A DNA stretch of 10,109 nucleotides from the NCBI GenBank assembly GCA_024401945.1, contig JAKSKC010000045.1, forward strand, positions 1 through 10,109, in the 5' to 3' direction. Below are positions 1 through 4,638 of this stretch, in pieces. Positions within the stretch are counted from its first letter, which is position 1. Each line of letters opens with the position of its first letter. This stretch comes from Bacteroidales bacterium (lineage in GTDB: Bacteria > Bacteroidota > Bacteroidia > Bacteroidales > UBA932). The notes under the pieces were generated by a model. That model was not told where the DNA came from, did no database searches, and was given only the letters and a program-made list of their open reading frames with translations. The translations under genes and the position numbers were made by a program.

Positions 1-126
1 TGCAGTGAACGAGCTTCCGTCCGGCTGGCGGATGACTACCCGTCTCTGGAATACCGGGGAGCAGTGCAGAGCGCTGCAGAACAGTAGCGCTGAGAGAGTT
101 ATGAGTATGTTGCGGGAGCATCTCAT
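1..126 (-). CDS. Secreted protein N-terminus, probably M6-family (InhA-like) metalloprotease; 3' end outside window
   Basis: Only the first 42 codons are present; the gene continues past base 1. Seen: the product begins MRCSRN, followed by a hydrophobic stretch at about residues 7-20 (ILITLSALLFCSAL), a normal Sec signal peptide. There is no clean lipobox, so cleavage by signal peptidase I and export or surface location are likely. The mature part starts with a charged strand and then RQPDGSSF. From memory, an N-terminal QPDG(S/T) strand is typical of secreted M6-type metalloproteases in Bacteroidota; that assignment is inference, since no HExxH zinc motif is visible in this fragment. The ATG at 126 was chosen because it alone gives the signal peptide; a second ATG at 121 is in another frame. 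A TAnnTTTG box lies four bases upstream. Another secreted protein with a QPDG repeat is possible. Confidence 0.6.
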   Translation of the reverse strand, partial: MRCSRNILITLSALLFCSALHCSPVFQRRVVIRQPDGSSFTA

Positions 127-130
127 AACA

Positions 131-138
131 CAAATATA
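131..138 (-). promoter_or_regulatory. -7 promoter box TATATTTG for the secreted protein gene
   Basis: Read on the minus strand, the box matches the Bacteroides consensus TAnnTTTG exactly. It ends four bases before the ATG, so transcription would start at or next to the start codon. No good -33 TTTG is seen at the usual spacing; the nearest TTTG is 30 bases away, inside the T-tract of the upstream terminator. Confidence 0.5.
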
Positions 139-159
139 GTAAGTAATTCTTAAAAGGGG

Positions 160-202
160 AATAAAAAGCAAAGGAGCCGCCAGCCTCACGGCCTCCGACT
201 CC
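160..202 (-). terminator. Rho-independent terminator downstream of the Hc1 gene
   Basis: On the minus strand GGAG-T-CG pairs with CG-G-CTCC (seven pairs, one of them G-T), followed by a two-by-two internal mismatch, four more pairs and a GTGA (GNRA-type) loop. The stem covers 202-173. It is followed directly by TTTGCTTTTTATT, a U-rich tail. It lies about 75 bases beyond the Hc1 stop codon and just before the promoter of the next minus-strand gene, where a terminator is expected. Confidence 0.7.
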
Positions 203-221
203 TCAAACGTGTACTAAAACC

Positions 222-252
222 TAAACCTGCAATATAGATGCAGAAAGGTTTA
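222..252 (-). other. Stem-loop in the 3' untranslated region of the Hc1 gene
   Basis: CTGCA and TGCAG pair around a seven-base loop (227-243). An outer TAAAC/GTTTA pair (222-226 with 248-252) closes it, with an asymmetric four-base bulge (244-247). It lies between the Hc1 stop codon and the strong terminator at 160-202. It has no good U-tract, so it is more likely a 3' stabilising element or chance than a second terminator. Confidence 0.35.
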
Positions 253-278
253 TAAATGTTGCACGAAAATCTAAAAAA

Positions 279-452
279 TTATTTAGATGCAGCAACTGAA
301 GCCTTGCGGAACTCCTTGAGATCCTTCATAAGCTCGAGAGCAGCCTTGCGTGCGCGTGCACCGGCAGCCTTGTTTCCCTTAACGAGCTGAGCCTCTGCAT
401 TAACCTTGAAAAGCTCGATGTTTTCGTTAATCTTGTTTACGAGAGTTTTCAT
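279..452 (-). CDS. Histone H1-like Hc1-family nucleoid protein, 57 aa
   Basis: A small basic protein of 57 residues beginning MKTLVNKINE and ending KASVAASK. Seen: the whole protein is helix-prone and rich in Lys and Ala, with the segment KGNKAAGARARKAALEL at about residues 25-41 and a second basic patch KDLKEFRK. Known: the short Bacteroidota members of the Hc1 family carry the same NKAAGARARK core; the family is named after chlamydial histone H1-like protein, which binds and condenses DNA. A nucleoid role here is therefore family-based inference. The length is normal for the Bacteroidota form. The gene has its own AT-rich upstream region with a weak promoter and a strong terminator downstream, so it is probably transcribed as a short, possibly abundant, single-gene mRNA. 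The start is the only ATG in frame. It is easily missed by gene finders because of its size. Confidence 0.88.
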   Translation of the reverse strand: MKTLVNKINENIELFKVNAEAQLVKGNKAAGARARKAALELMKDLKEFRKASVAASK

Positions 453-509
453 GATACTGTTACGTTAAAATGTTTATAATGAAAATATTAATGCAATATA
501 ATACCTATG

Positions 510-540
510 CAAGATATAAAGGAAAAAATTTATTTGCAAA
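510..540 (-). promoter_or_regulatory. Probable promoter of the Hc1 gene
   Basis: On the minus strand a -33 TTTG (540-537) is followed after 19 bases by ATATCTTG (517-510), which keeps the closing TTG of TAnnTTTG but is otherwise an imperfect match. Spacing is as expected for the Bacteroides sigma factor. Transcription would start near 505, giving a leader of about 53 bases that is AT-rich and shows no obvious structure. The -33 element lies just outside the pth stop codon, so the site fits in the 92-base gap. Confidence 0.4.
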
Positions 541-544
541 TGTT

Positions 545-1126
545 TCAGCGTTTTTCCTTCGTATTAATCGAATTCATTGCCTTTTCTATGCCCAGAAAGG
601 CCCAGTCGGTTATCCCTTTGATGACTTTCGTGCATATTTGAGGCATCATTTCCTTCTCTTCGTCAGCGAGCTCGCCTATGACGTAGTCAACTTGTCCTCC
701 GGCGCTGAAATTGTTTCCTATGCCGATCCTTAGTCTCGGATAATCCTGTGTGCCTATCATCTCGTTGATGTTCTTCAGGCCGTTGTGCCCTCCGTCACTC
801 CCGGACTTGCGCATGCGCGTCGTCCCGAAAGGAAGATTCAGGTCATCACATATCACGAGAAGGTTCTCCTCGGTCACAGGCAGTTTCTGAAGCCAGTATC
901 TGACAGCGTTTCCGCTCAGGTTCATATAGGTGGACGGTTTCAGCAGGTAGAAGTTCCTACCCTTTATGCCGATCACCGCCAGGTCGCCGTAGCGGCGTGT
1001 ATCAAAAACAGTATTGGACGCCTTTGCCCAGGCATCCAATACCATAAATCCCATATTGTGTCTGGTGAGAGCGTACTCGGGACCGATGTTTCCAAGCCCT
1101 ACTACGAGATAGTTCTGACCAGCCAT
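545..1126 (-). CDS. pth: Peptidyl-tRNA hydrolase
   Basis: Cleaves the ester bond of peptidyl-tRNAs released prematurely from ribosomes, recycling tRNA in the cytosol. At 193 residues the length is normal. Seen: the N-terminal VVGLGNIGPEY with Asn13, the catalytic His23 in TRHNMGF, Asn69 in YMNLSG, the Asp pair 94-95 in VICDDLNLPFG, and Asn115 in GGHNGL. These correspond to Asn10, His20, Asn68, Asp93 and Asn114 of the E. coli enzyme, so the active site is complete. The stop codon is TGA. The start lies 13 bases after the rplY stop with no promoter between, so the two form an rplY-pth operon, a common pairing in bacteria. No terminator is evident after the stop; the AT-rich gap before Hc1 holds a separate promoter. 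Confidence 0.97.
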   Translation of the reverse strand: MAGQNYLVVGLGNIGPEYALTRHNMGFMVLDAWAKASNTVFDTRRYGDLAVIGIKGRNFYLLKPSTYMNLSGNAVRYWLQKLPVTEENLLVICDDLNLPFGTTRMRKSGSDGGHNGLKNINEMIGTQDYPRLRIGIGNNFSAGGQVDYVIGELADEEKEMMPQICTKVIKGITDWAFLGIEKAMNSINTKEKR

Positions 1127-1139
1127 ACCGGGTTGTCAA

Positions 1140-1718
1140 CTATTCAGCCTCGGTAACTGCCTCAGCGGATGAGTTGCGGGTTGAGCGTACTCCGCAGAGA
1201 ACAGTATCCTTGTCAGTGAGGATGTTGATGTTCTCGAACTTGAGGTCACCGGCCTTGATCTTCTTGTCGAGACCGAGCTTGGTGATGTCGATAGGAAGTG
1301 AATCAGGCAGATTGGCTGCGAGGGCGCTGATGCGGAGCGAGCGTGCGTTCTGATAGAACTTACCACCCTGCTGAACACCTAATGCATGTCCTGTGATGGC
1401 GATAGGGACGTTGATGCTTACAGGCTTGCTGTCGCTGATGGCGAGGAAGTCGATGTGGAGGCATTCATCCGTTACAGGATGGAACTGCATCTCGTGAAGG
1501 ATAGCAGTGTATTTCTTTCCGTCAAGGTCGAGGTCGACGATGAATGACTGAGGCGTGTAGAGAAGCCCCTTGAGGTCTTTTTCACTGGCTGTGAAAAGAA
1601 CGTTCTCCAATTTGTTGCCATAGAGGTTGCAAGGAACGAGTCCCTGTTTGCGGAAGGCCTTGATGACAGCCTTGTTGCCGACCTGACGGGTCTGGCCTTT
1701 CAATTCGAAATGTTGCAT
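1140..1718 (-). CDS. rplY: Ribosomal protein bL25, long CTC form
   Basis: A 5S rRNA-binding protein of the large ribosomal subunit. At 192 residues it is the long CTC (general stress protein) form rather than the roughly 95-residue E. coli form. Seen: the N-terminal L25 domain (about residues 1-90) with FELKGQTRQVGNKA, a GLVPCNLYG turn and HEMQFHPVTDECLHIDF; then the C-terminal TL5/CTC beta domain (about residues 95-180) with VPIAITGHALGVQQGG and DITKLGLDKKIKAGDLK. The tail is acidic (EAVTEAE). The stop is TAG, which shows that TAG terminates translation in this genome. It has its own good promoter and an 81-base leader with two hairpins, and it is followed closely by pth. The start is the only sensible ATG; there is no Shine-Dalgarno sequence, only an A-rich run before it. 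Confidence 0.96.
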   Translation of the reverse strand: MQHFELKGQTRQVGNKAVIKAFRKQGLVPCNLYGNKLENVLFTASEKDLKGLLYTPQSFIVDLDLDGKKYTAILHEMQFHPVTDECLHIDFLAISDSKPVSINVPIAITGHALGVQQGGKFYQNARSLRISALAANLPDSLPIDITKLGLDKKIKAGDLKFENINILTDKDTVLCGVRSTRNSSAEAVTEAE

Positions 1719-1799
1719 TTTGTTTGAATTAAAATGTGTTACTCAAGCCTGATCGGGTCAGGCTCCCATTGCACCAAAACCTGGCGGTTTTAAAATGCG
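1719..1799 (-). promoter_or_regulatory. Structured 5' leader of rplY; candidate ribosomal-protein autoregulatory RNA
   Basis: From the predicted transcription start near 1799 the mRNA would begin with hairpin 1 (1798-1771): an outer GCA/TGC, an internal loop, then AAAACC paired with GGTTTT around GCCA. Hairpin 2 (1763-1747) is a perfect six-pair stem, GCCTGA/TCAGGC, with loop CCCGA. About 28 unstructured AT-rich bases then lead to the ATG. Neither stem has the U-tract of a terminator. Two hairpins packed at the 5' end of a ribosomal-protein mRNA suggest feedback control, but binding by bL25 is only inference. Confidence 0.45.
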
Positions 1800-1803
1800 A
1801 GCG

Positions 1804-1834
1804 CAAAGATAGTCAAAAAGTTGTAAAAGGCAAG
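1804..1834 (-). promoter_or_regulatory. Promoter of the rplY-pth operon
   Basis: The minus strand shows TATCTTTG (1811-1804), an exact match to TAnnTTTG, and CTTG (1834-1831), three of four to the -33 TTTG, separated by 19 bases. This is the best-formed promoter in the window. It lies in the gap after the upstream peptidase gene. Confidence 0.7.
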
Positions 1835-1851
1835 TCCTGCGGATGCAAATC

Positions 1852-3045
1852 CTATTGTATCAGACCGGTATCCTTGTTCCAGGCCAGACTCCTGTAGTAA
1901 TCGCCGAGGTATCTGTCCGATTGCGGGAGGAACATGGCGAGTCCGCAGCAGCGGTAGATCGGATATCCCAGGAAGTAGGCGGTGTTTGCGCTGTAGACTA
2001 TGCAGTCGGCCAGGGCGAACTCGAACGGCGCCAGGTCGGACGTGTTGGTCACTGCGCTGCTGACCACATCCTCCATATCGAAGAACCACGGATTTGCCTT
2101 GAAAAGATGCTGGATATTGGATATGTCCAGCGAGGCTATCTCACTTCCGTATTTGGAGAAGAGACCGCGGCATATCTCCGCCAGCTCGTCGAGCTTGTCT
2201 GTCCTTATGAGCGCTATCGTGGCTCCGGAATACTTTCCGCTGTTCTCGTACTGCTTGAAATAGTCGCGGCACACCTGTTCCGCTCCATCCTTGCCTCCTT
2301 TCAGAAGGTTTGCCGCAAGGGTCTTGTAGTTGAACCCCTCCATAACGACCTCGGTAGGGGACACCCCTATCAGGTCGGCGCACTTCCTGAGTTCGTACAC
2401 GGTCTCCACGTTCCCCATCAGGCAGCTGTCGAAGAGCAGATAGTCCATATGGTACGGGAAATGGGTCGCCATATCCCTTATGTCCATCTCCGTCCTGACA
2501 TTCATCTGCCTCTCCTCACCGAAGCTGTTCAGTGTGTAGTTGTAGAGATATCCTTCCGGCAGCCATCCGCTTCCGTGCGATGAAAGTACCATCCCGTAAT
2601 GCTCCGCCACGTATTTGTCGTGGATGAACTGCAGGATCTCCTGCATCACATCCGGGTCGGTCATCACCTTGTCCTCGGAAAAAGTCCCGACGGTATCCCT
2701 GACGGCGGTCCTGTTGGCGCCGGCATAGAGCCTTATGACGTTGATCTTGCTCTTTATGTCGTAGCTGGGCACGCCTGAACTGGTCTTCCCGGGCTGGTGT
2801 GAGACGACTATCATCGCATTGCCGTCACCCTTTTCCGGAAGCCAGGATCCGTGGGATATGTCACACATATCCGAGATGTCATCGTTGAGGGCGTATGAAA
2901 GCGAATTCCTTCCGCAGGAGTACAGTATGGCTACGTTGTTGAATTTCTCTTCGGGCTCTACCGGCTGCGGGGGGCAGCAGGAGTACAGGCAGGCGATCAG
3001 GACAACCGCCGATGTGATCAGGCTATTGCATTTCGCAGTTAACAT
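1852..3045 (-). CDS. Clostripain-family (peptidase C11) lipoprotein
   Basis: A 397-residue predicted cysteine peptidase of MEROPS family C11. Seen: an N-terminal hydrophobic segment (residues 9-22) ending LYSC with Cys23 as the likely lipidated residue, followed by a Pro/Glu-rich linker. The peptidase core starts near residue 36 (FNNVAILYSCGRNSLS). The catalytic dyad is clear: His157 in LSSHGSGWLP and Cys208 in LLFDSCLMG. Downstream are GVSPTEVVMEGF, a typical substrate-pocket region, and a C-terminal GLAMFLP segment. Known: C11 enzymes such as clostripain and fragipain cut after Arg or Lys and often self-activate. Lipidation at the outer membrane is inferred. The lipobox has Tyr at -2, which is unusual. 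The stop is TAG. The gene sits back to back with xerD and has a TAnnTTTG box four bases before its ATG. No clear terminator follows it. Its physiological substrate is unknown. Confidence 0.88.
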   Translation of the reverse strand: MLTAKCNSLITSAVVLIACLYSCCPPQPVEPEEKFNNVAILYSCGRNSLSYALNDDISDMCDISHGSWLPEKGDGNAMIVVSHQPGKTSSGVPSYDIKSKINVIRLYAGANRTAVRDTVGTFSEDKVMTDPDVMQEILQFIHDKYVAEHYGMVLSSHGSGWLPEGYLYNYTLNSFGEERQMNVRTEMDIRDMATHFPYHMDYLLFDSCLMGNVETVYELRKCADLIGVSPTEVVMEGFNYKTLAANLLKGGKDGAEQVCRDYFKQYENSGKYSGATIALIRTDKLDELAEICRGLFSKYGSEIASLDISNIQHLFKANPWFFDMEDVVSSAVTNTSDLAPFEFALADCIVYSANTAYFLGYPIYRCCGLAMFLPQSDRYLGDYYRSLAWNKDTGLIQ

Positions 3046-3049
3046 ATGG

Positions 3050-3057
3050 CAAAGATA
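3050..3057 (-). promoter_or_regulatory. -7 box TATCTTTG for the C11 peptidase gene
   Basis: An exact TAnnTTTG match on the minus strand, ending four bases before the peptidase ATG (3045), so the mRNA would have essentially no leader. The expected -33 position falls in and next to the -7 box of the divergent xerD promoter and does not match TTTG well. Confidence 0.5.
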
Positions 3058-3069
3058 AACATCTTTTTT

Positions 3070-3077
3070 TATTTTTG
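3070..3077 (+). promoter_or_regulatory. -7 box TATTTTTG for xerD
   Basis: An exact TAnnTTTG match within an AT-rich run, ending four bases before the chosen xerD start at 3082. This supports the 3082 start over the ATG at 3046, which would place the promoter inside the gene. No convincing -33 is seen about 19 bases upstream. Confidence 0.45.
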
Positions 3078-3081
3078 CAGA

Positions 3082-3963
3082 ATGCGGAACAATGCTGACA
3101 GACTCCTGAAGGACTACTCCTATTATCTTAGAATGGAGCGGCAGCTCTCGCCGAACACGGTATCCGCATACGCCTCCGACGCGGAGGACTTCCTGGATTA
3201 CGCAAAAATCCCGCCACAGTCGGTGGAGCCCCGGACGATAGAGTCCTACCTCTCCTCCAGGGCCGGATCCATATCCAAGCGCTCCCAGGCAAGGCTGCTG
3301 AGCTCGCTGCGCTCGTTCTTCGGGTGGATGGTGCTCGAGAATGAGATGGCCGACAACCCCTGCGACAGGGTGGATGCCCCCAAACTGGGGAAATACCTTC
3401 CGGAGGTGCTTTCGGTGGAGGAGGTCGGCGCGATAATGGATTCGGTGAAGCTGGACAGCTGGCAGGGGGTCCGTGACAGGGCGATCCTGGAGGTGCTGTA
3501 CGGCTGCGGACTGCGCGTATCCGAGCTCTGCTCCCTTAGAATCTCCAACGTCTACCTGGATGAGGAATTCCTCCGGGTGATCGGAAAGGGGGACAAGGAG
3601 AGGCTGGTGCCTTTCGCGGGCATTACCGCCGACGCATTGAAGGGATATCTGTCCGTCCGTCCGGAACCGGACGGGCCGGAAAATGACGACGTACTCTTCC
3701 TCAACCGGTTCGGACGTCCTCTGAGCAGGGTGGCCGTGTTCGGGATGGTGAAACGGCAGGCGGTGCTGGCCGGAGTCAGGAAGGAGATATCACCGCACAG
3801 CTTCAGGCATTCGTTCGCCACGCATCTGATCGAGAACGGGGCGGACCTGAGGGTGGTTCAGGAAATGCTCGGACACGAAAGCATCCTCACCACGGAGATA
3901 TATACACATATCGACACCCGCAGCTGGCAGGCGTCGATAATGGGGCACCATCCAAGGCGCTGA
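3082..3963 (+). CDS. xerD: Tyrosine recombinase XerC/XerD, probably XerD
   Basis: A site-specific recombinase that resolves chromosome dimers at dif near the division septum with a partner Xer protein. At 293 residues it has the normal size. Seen: an N-terminal SAM-like core-binding domain (about residues 1-95, with RQLSPNTVSAYASDAEDFL) and a C-terminal catalytic domain with all six residues: Arg145 (GCGLRVSEL), Lys169 (GKGDKERLVP), His239 and Arg242 (SPHSFRHSFATHL), His265 (MLGHESI) and the nucleophile Tyr274 (TEIYTHI). The spacing matches E. coli XerD closely. There are no phage, integron or transposon features nearby, so a housekeeping Xer role fits; XerD rather than XerC is less certain. 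A longer reading from 3046 adds 12 residues (MAKINIFFYFCR) that overlap the promoter and look non-native. It ends TGA directly against the tdk stop codon on the other strand. Confidence 0.9.
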   Translation: MRNNADRLLKDYSYYLRMERQLSPNTVSAYASDAEDFLDYAKIPPQSVEPRTIESYLSSRAGSISKRSQARLLSSLRSFFGWMVLENEMADNPCDRVDAPKLGKYLPEVLSVEEVGAIMDSVKLDSWQGVRDRAILEVLYGCGLRVSELCSLRISNVYLDEEFLRVIGKGDKERLVPFAGITADALKGYLSVRPEPDGPENDDVLFLNRFGRPLSRVAVFGMVKRQAVLAGVRKEISPHSFRHSFATHLIENGADLRVVQEMLGHESILTTEIYTHIDTRSWQASIMGHHPRR

Positions 3964-4545
3964 TCAATTGTCCGCTTTCTCCTCCTCCCGTGCCTTGTTG
4001 AAGCATTCGCGGCACAGAGGTTCGTAGATATCCTTCTCTCCCAGCACGACCAGGTCCCTGCTCTTGCTGAGACGGTGTGAATGATTGGCCAGATTCCCGC
4101 ATTTCACGCAGATGGCGTGTACTTTCTGAACATCTTCGGCGACAGCCATAAGCATAGGCATCGGGCCGAAGGGCTTTCCAAGATAATCGGTGTCAAGGCC
4201 GGCTGCAATCACCCTCACACCCCTGTTGGCGAGCGTCTGGCACACCTCCACCAGATTGTCCCCGAAGAACTGCGCCTCGTCGATGCCGACCACCTGGATG
4301 TCTTCGCCAACCTTCAATATCTCGGAAGCATCCGCAACCGGTTTCGACTTGATCTTGTGAGAATCGTGGGAAACCACCTCCACGTCCGAGTATCTGTTGT
4401 CCACCAACGGTTTGAATATCTCTATCTTCTGATTTGCAAACTGGGCCCTGCGGAGCCTTCTGATGAGCTCTTCAGTCTTTCCCGAAAACATCGAGCCGCA
4501 CACTACTTCAATACAACCGTATTTTTTGTGGTTTTCTGAAAACAT
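3964..4545 (-). CDS. tdk: Thymidine kinase
   Basis: Phosphorylates thymidine (and deoxyuridine) with ATP in the pyrimidine salvage pathway, in the cytosol. At 193 residues it is a type II (TK1-like) enzyme of usual length. Seen: the P-loop GSMFSGKT (residues 17-24), the Walker B-type segment [10 protein letters not shown] with the catalytic Glu90, the lasso and substrate region [13 protein letters not shown], and a structural zinc site made of Cys146/Cys149 (CVKC) and Cys178/Cys181 (CREC). The first residues MFSENH come from unit A of a tandem repeat; an out-of-frame copy of this start (MFAENH) lies 44 bases upstream. Its 5' leader would be about 66 bases from the promoter at 4616-4623. The stop is TGA, immediately next to the xerD stop, so the two transcripts must overlap. 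I see no terminator. Confidence 0.97.
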   Translation of the reverse strand: MFSENHKKYGCIEVVCGSMFSGKTEELIRRLRRAQFANQKIEIFKPLVDNRYSDVEVVSHDSHKIKSKPVADASEILKVGEDIQVVGIDEAQFFGDNLVEVCQTLANRGVRVIAAGLDTDYLGKPFGPMPMLMAVAEDVQKVHAICVKCGNLANHSHRLSKSRDLVVLGEKDIYEPLCRECFNKAREEEKADN

Positions 4546-4589
4546 TTGATTAGATTTGTAAGTTGACGTATGTGGTTTTCTGCGAACAT
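4503..4589 (-). CDS. Candidate 28-codon upstream ORF overlapping the tdk start
   Basis: This ORF starts at the duplicated copy of the tdk initiation region (MFAENH against MFSENH in tdk), runs through the tdk ATG in another frame and stops with TAG inside tdk codons 14-15. If the promoter at 4616-4623 is used, its ATG is the first in the mRNA, about 22 bases from the 5' end. Translating it would compete with or modulate tdk initiation. It has no family resemblance beyond the copied start, and it may be an accident of the duplication. No Shine-Dalgarno sequence precedes either ATG. Confidence 0.25.
   Translation of the reverse strand: MFAENHIRQLTNLIKCFQKTTKNTVVLK
4551..4558 (+). promoter_or_regulatory. 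Upstream copy of the -7 box (TAGATTTG) for the plus-strand operon
   Basis: An exact TAnnTTTG match in repeat unit A, at the same offset as the box in unit B. If active it would give a leader of roughly 76 bases for the gene at 4639. A TTTG at 4525-4528 is 22 bases upstream, slightly wide for a -33 element. Confidence 0.35.
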
Positions 4590-4594
4590 TTGCT

Positions 4595-4602
4595 TACATT
4601 TG
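4595..4602 (+). promoter_or_regulatory. -7 box TACATTTG for the coiled-coil protein-rsmI operon
   Basis: An exact TAnnTTTG match in repeat unit B. Transcription would start near 4607, leaving a leader of about 32 bases before the ATG at 4639. This supports the 4639 start rather than 4606, which would lie at or upstream of the transcript end. No TTTG is found at the -33 position. Confidence 0.45.
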
Positions 4603-4615
4603 TAGTTGACGTATG

Positions 4616-4623
4616 CAAATATA
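4616..4623 (-). promoter_or_regulatory. -7 box TATATTTG for tdk
   Basis: An exact TAnnTTTG match on the minus strand. The predicted start near 4611 gives tdk a leader of about 66 bases made almost entirely of repeat units B and A. The -33 region reads TTTTCC rather than TTTG. It overlaps the start region of the opposite operon, so the two transcripts would overlap at their 5' ends. Confidence 0.45.
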
Positions 4624-4638
4624 ACTAATTCTTGCCTT

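Larger units (their letters stand above)
4527..4613. repeat. Imperfect tandem duplication, 44 + 43 bases, covering the tdk start
   Basis: Unit A (4527-4570) and unit B (4571-4613) are directly adjacent. Both begin TGTGGTTTTCTG and end AGTTGACGTA. They differ by four substitutions and one single-base deletion (39 of 44 positions identical). Each unit carries, on the minus strand, a MF(S/A)ENH start region, and on the plus strand a TAnnTTTG box at the same offset (TAGATTTG at 4551, TACATTTG at 4595). Unit A also has a perfect GTTTTC-T-GAAAAC palindrome (4531-4543), which is broken in unit B. Confidence 0.9.

Noticed and set aside
2..139. Plus-strand open frame of 45 codons ending in TAG at 137-139, which could be the tail of a gene
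   Set aside because: The minus strand of the same bases gives a clean signal peptide followed by a QPDG segment, with a promoter box and an upstream terminator in the right places; the plus-strand reading has no such support.
470..733. Plus-strand open frame opposite the end of pth
   Set aside because: It is antisense to a well-conserved pth frame and has no recognisable domain; several similar long antisense frames opposite rplY, the peptidase gene, tdk, the aldolase gene and trpS are likewise by-products of GC-rich codon use.
1747..1791. The two hairpins before rplY as the terminator of the C11 peptidase gene
   Set aside because: They lie downstream of the rplY promoter rather than between it and the peptidase stop, and neither is followed by a U-tract.
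3046..3081. Upstream ATG giving xerD 12 extra residues
   Set aside because: It abuts the peptidase ATG within a CATATG palindrome, covers the likely xerD promoter and adds residues (MAKINIFFYFCR) not expected for Xer proteins; the 3082 start matches family length.
3082..3963. XerD-like gene as a mobile-element integrase
   Set aside because: It has the length and residue spacing of housekeeping Xer proteins, and there is no attachment site, tRNA gene, cargo or repeat around it that would mark an element.
4531..4543. Perfect palindrome GTTTTC-T-GAAAAC as an operator over the tdk start
   Set aside because: It falls within tdk codons 1-5 and is broken by two changes in repeat unit B, so an operator role is not supported beyond coincidence.
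4606..4638. Upstream ATG for the coiled-coil protein
   Set aside because: It lies at or before the predicted transcription start from the box at 4595-4602 and adds residues (MTYANITNSCL) that do not continue the coiled coil.
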